Assembly (NCBI GenBank): GCA_017447005.1
Contig: JAFSOM010000572.1
Span: 1 to 6,092 of the forward strand
Direction of reading: 5' to 3'
Length of the DNA: 6,092 nt
From: Oscillibacter sp.
GTDB taxonomy: Bacteria; Bacillota; Clostridia; Oscillospirales; Oscillospiraceae
Positions 5,334 to 6,092 of this stretch are shown in pieces; position 1 is the first letter of the stretch; each line of letters begins with the position of its first letter. Under the pieces are notes generated by a model. The model saw nothing but the letters and a program-made list of their open reading frames with translations. It was not told the DNA's origin and made no database searches. The translations under genes were made by a program, and so were the position numbers.

Positions 5334-5735
5334 ATGAAACGGAAAGCGAATCGGGGGGAATCGCTCATAGAGACGATGTTCGCTCTGCTGGTCGGCTCCA
5401 TGTCCGTTATGCTTTTGGCTACCATGATTTCCGCGTCCGCGAAGCTGATTCACCGCGGCGAAGAGAACGCCGACGACTATACGACTATCCTAAACGAAAT
5501 GAACGGTTCGGTCAATCCGACGAAGAAAGTCACGGTGACGGGCGATTACAGGGCGGAAATTCAGTTCGACATCAACAACGACGGAAAAGTTGACGCCAGC
5601 GATATGGGCGTTTCGGATACGGTTCCCGTGAAAATCAAATCCTTCCGCGACGGCGGCAGTAAACCTGTAGTCGCCTATGAGTACGCGGAGGATAGCGGCG
5701 ACACGGGCGATACCGGTGATACCGGCGATACGTGA
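5334..5735 (+). CDS. Small type IV prepilin with RG/ESLIE cleavage motif and GDT-repeat tail
   Basis: The 133-residue protein has leader MKRKANRG, then ESLIETMFALLVGSMSVMLL. This is a class III/type IV prepilin signal: cleavage after G8, Glu at mature position 5 (E13), hydrophobic helix to about residue 35. Mature residue 1 is Glu rather than the usual Phe, a variant common in Gram-positive prepilin-like proteins. The small globular part contains DINNDGKVDASD (79-90), which fits the DxNxDGxxxxxD calcium-binding loop of dockerin and EF-hand-like modules. The C-terminus is four GDT units. The ATG at 5334 is preferred because the leader then has the right length and a G-rich ribosome binding site (5317-5325) precedes it; the longer frame would overlap the upstream gene. 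It is probably a minor pilin (PilV/PilW-like place in the operon). Confidence 0.85.
   Translation: MKRKANRGESLIETMFALLVGSMSVMLLATMISASAKLIHRGEENADDYTTILNEMNGSVNPTKKVTVTGDYRAEIQFDINNDGKVDASDMGVSDTVPVKIKSFRDGGSKPVVAYEYAEDSGDTGDTGDTGDT
5568..5603 (+). other. Encoded EF-hand/dockerin-type calcium-binding loop
   Basis: The codons give D79-I-N81-N-D83-G84-K-V-D87-A-S-D90. Acidic or amide ligands occupy loop positions 1, 3, 5, 9 and 12, with Gly at position 6, as in calcium-binding loops. Only one copy is present, without the second repeat and helices of a true dockerin. Confidence 0.55.
5697..5732 (+). repeat. 9-bp tandem repeat, four copies, encoding (GDT)4
   Basis: Four 9-bp units, GGC/T-GAT/C-ACG/C, run directly into the stop codon at 5733-5735. 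Codon choice varies among units, so the copies have diverged at third positions. The period is a multiple of three, so expansion or contraction would keep the frame. Confidence 0.85.
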
Positions 5736-5748
5736 GGAGGCTGACAGT

Positions 5749-6092
5749 ATGCGCTTGACCGACAATCGGGGATTCAGCCTTGTGGAAATGTTGCTTACCA
5801 CGCTGATTTTAGGCCTTGTCATGGTAGTCGTGACGAGCGGCGCCGCTGTCGCGCAAAAGCTCTATCGCAATACGATGGCGAAGGCGGACGCGCAGATGAT
5901 TTTATCACAGGTTGAACGATATTTGCGGGATGACTTGAGTTTTGCGGACGAATGCGAAATCAATGCGGACGGGAAAGTGGAGCGGTATCACAAGAACGGC
6001 TTTTGGTACGCATTGGCAAACGGTCCGGAGGGGAAATCAGGCCTTTCCGCGAATTTTTTATATAGAACGTTCGACGCTACCGGAAACGCCGC
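5749..6092 (+). CDS. Classical type IV prepilin / minor pilin (runs off right edge)
   Basis: The first 114 residues are visible. The leader MRLTDNRG is followed by FSLVEMLLTTLILGLVMVVV: cleavage after G8, Phe at mature position 1 (normally N-methylated) and Glu at position 5, the strongest prepilin signal in the window. After the helix, LYRNTMAKADAQMILSQVERYLRDDL continues as the amphipathic part, and a globular domain begins around residue 65 (ECEINADGKVERYHKNGFWY). The start is supported by a perfect AGGAGG (5735-5740) overlapping the upstream stop, eight bases before the ATG. It lies 13 bp after the preceding prepilin gene, so it belongs to the same operon. The C-terminus is missing, so the subclass (PilW/GspJ-like or other) cannot be decided; the operon position and long helix fit a PilW/GspJ-type minor pilin. 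Confidence 0.88.
   Translation, partial: MRLTDNRGFSLVEMLLTTLILGLVMVVVTSGAAVAQKLYRNTMAKADAQMILSQVERYLRDDLSFADECEINADGKVERYHKNGFWYALANGPEGKSGLSANFLYRTFDATGNA

Noticed and set aside
5490..5822. Minus-strand frame of 110 codons across the two prepilin genes
   Set aside because: It is antisense to two genes with clear prepilin signals and tandem repeats; no ribosome binding site or family match.

Overview
The window looks like part of a type IV pilus (T4P) or pseudopilin assembly locus from a moderately GC-rich bacterium. Several features suggest Bacillota, probably a Clostridia-type lineage: strong AGGAGG-type ribosome binding sites, a TTG start, a textbook sigma-A promoter, short basic prepilin leaders ending in RG, and tightly packed genes. 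Taxonomy is inferred from style only; no taxonomic marker gene is present.

Layout. The left edge (1 to about 130, minus strand) holds the promoter and first 21 codons of a transposase resembling the ISAs1 family. It abuts a plus-strand reading frame (about 120-539) that reads like the C-terminal half of a secreted, pilin-like protein. That frame ends in three copies of a 15-bp repeat encoding PTPSD-type units. The simplest reading is that an insertion sequence cut off the front of this gene. Next, on the minus strand, is a complete DinJ/YafQ (RelB/RelE-superfamily) toxin-antitoxin operon (1273 down to 724), with a perfect-consensus promoter, palindromic candidate operators and a downstream hairpin terminator.

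From 1398 to the right edge, six plus-strand genes form one apparent operon. In order they are: a prepilin-like protein with a CPGGGEC...CGLH cysteine/histidine motif; a PilM-PilN fusion (actin-like ATPase domain plus transmembrane and extracytoplasmic domain in one 574-residue chain); a PilO-like protein; a PilX/GspK-like prepilin from a TTG start; a small prepilin with cleavage motif RG/ESLIE, a Ca-binding-type loop and a GDT-repeat tail; and a classical prepilin with RG/FSLVE that runs off the window.

How they work together (family knowledge plus inference): PilM, PilN and PilO form the inner-membrane alignment platform that couples the cytoplasmic motor to the growing pseudopilus. The four prepilin-like proteins would be processed by a prepilin peptidase and assembled as minor pilins or tip/initiation components. 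The motor ATPase, platform protein PilC, prepilin peptidase and a clear major pilin are not in the window. The points most worth attention are the PilM-PilN fusion with a lysine-rich insert, the short in-frame DNA repeats in three pilin-like genes, the Cys/His motif, the EF-hand-like loop, and the IS plus toxin-antitoxin insertion into the locus.
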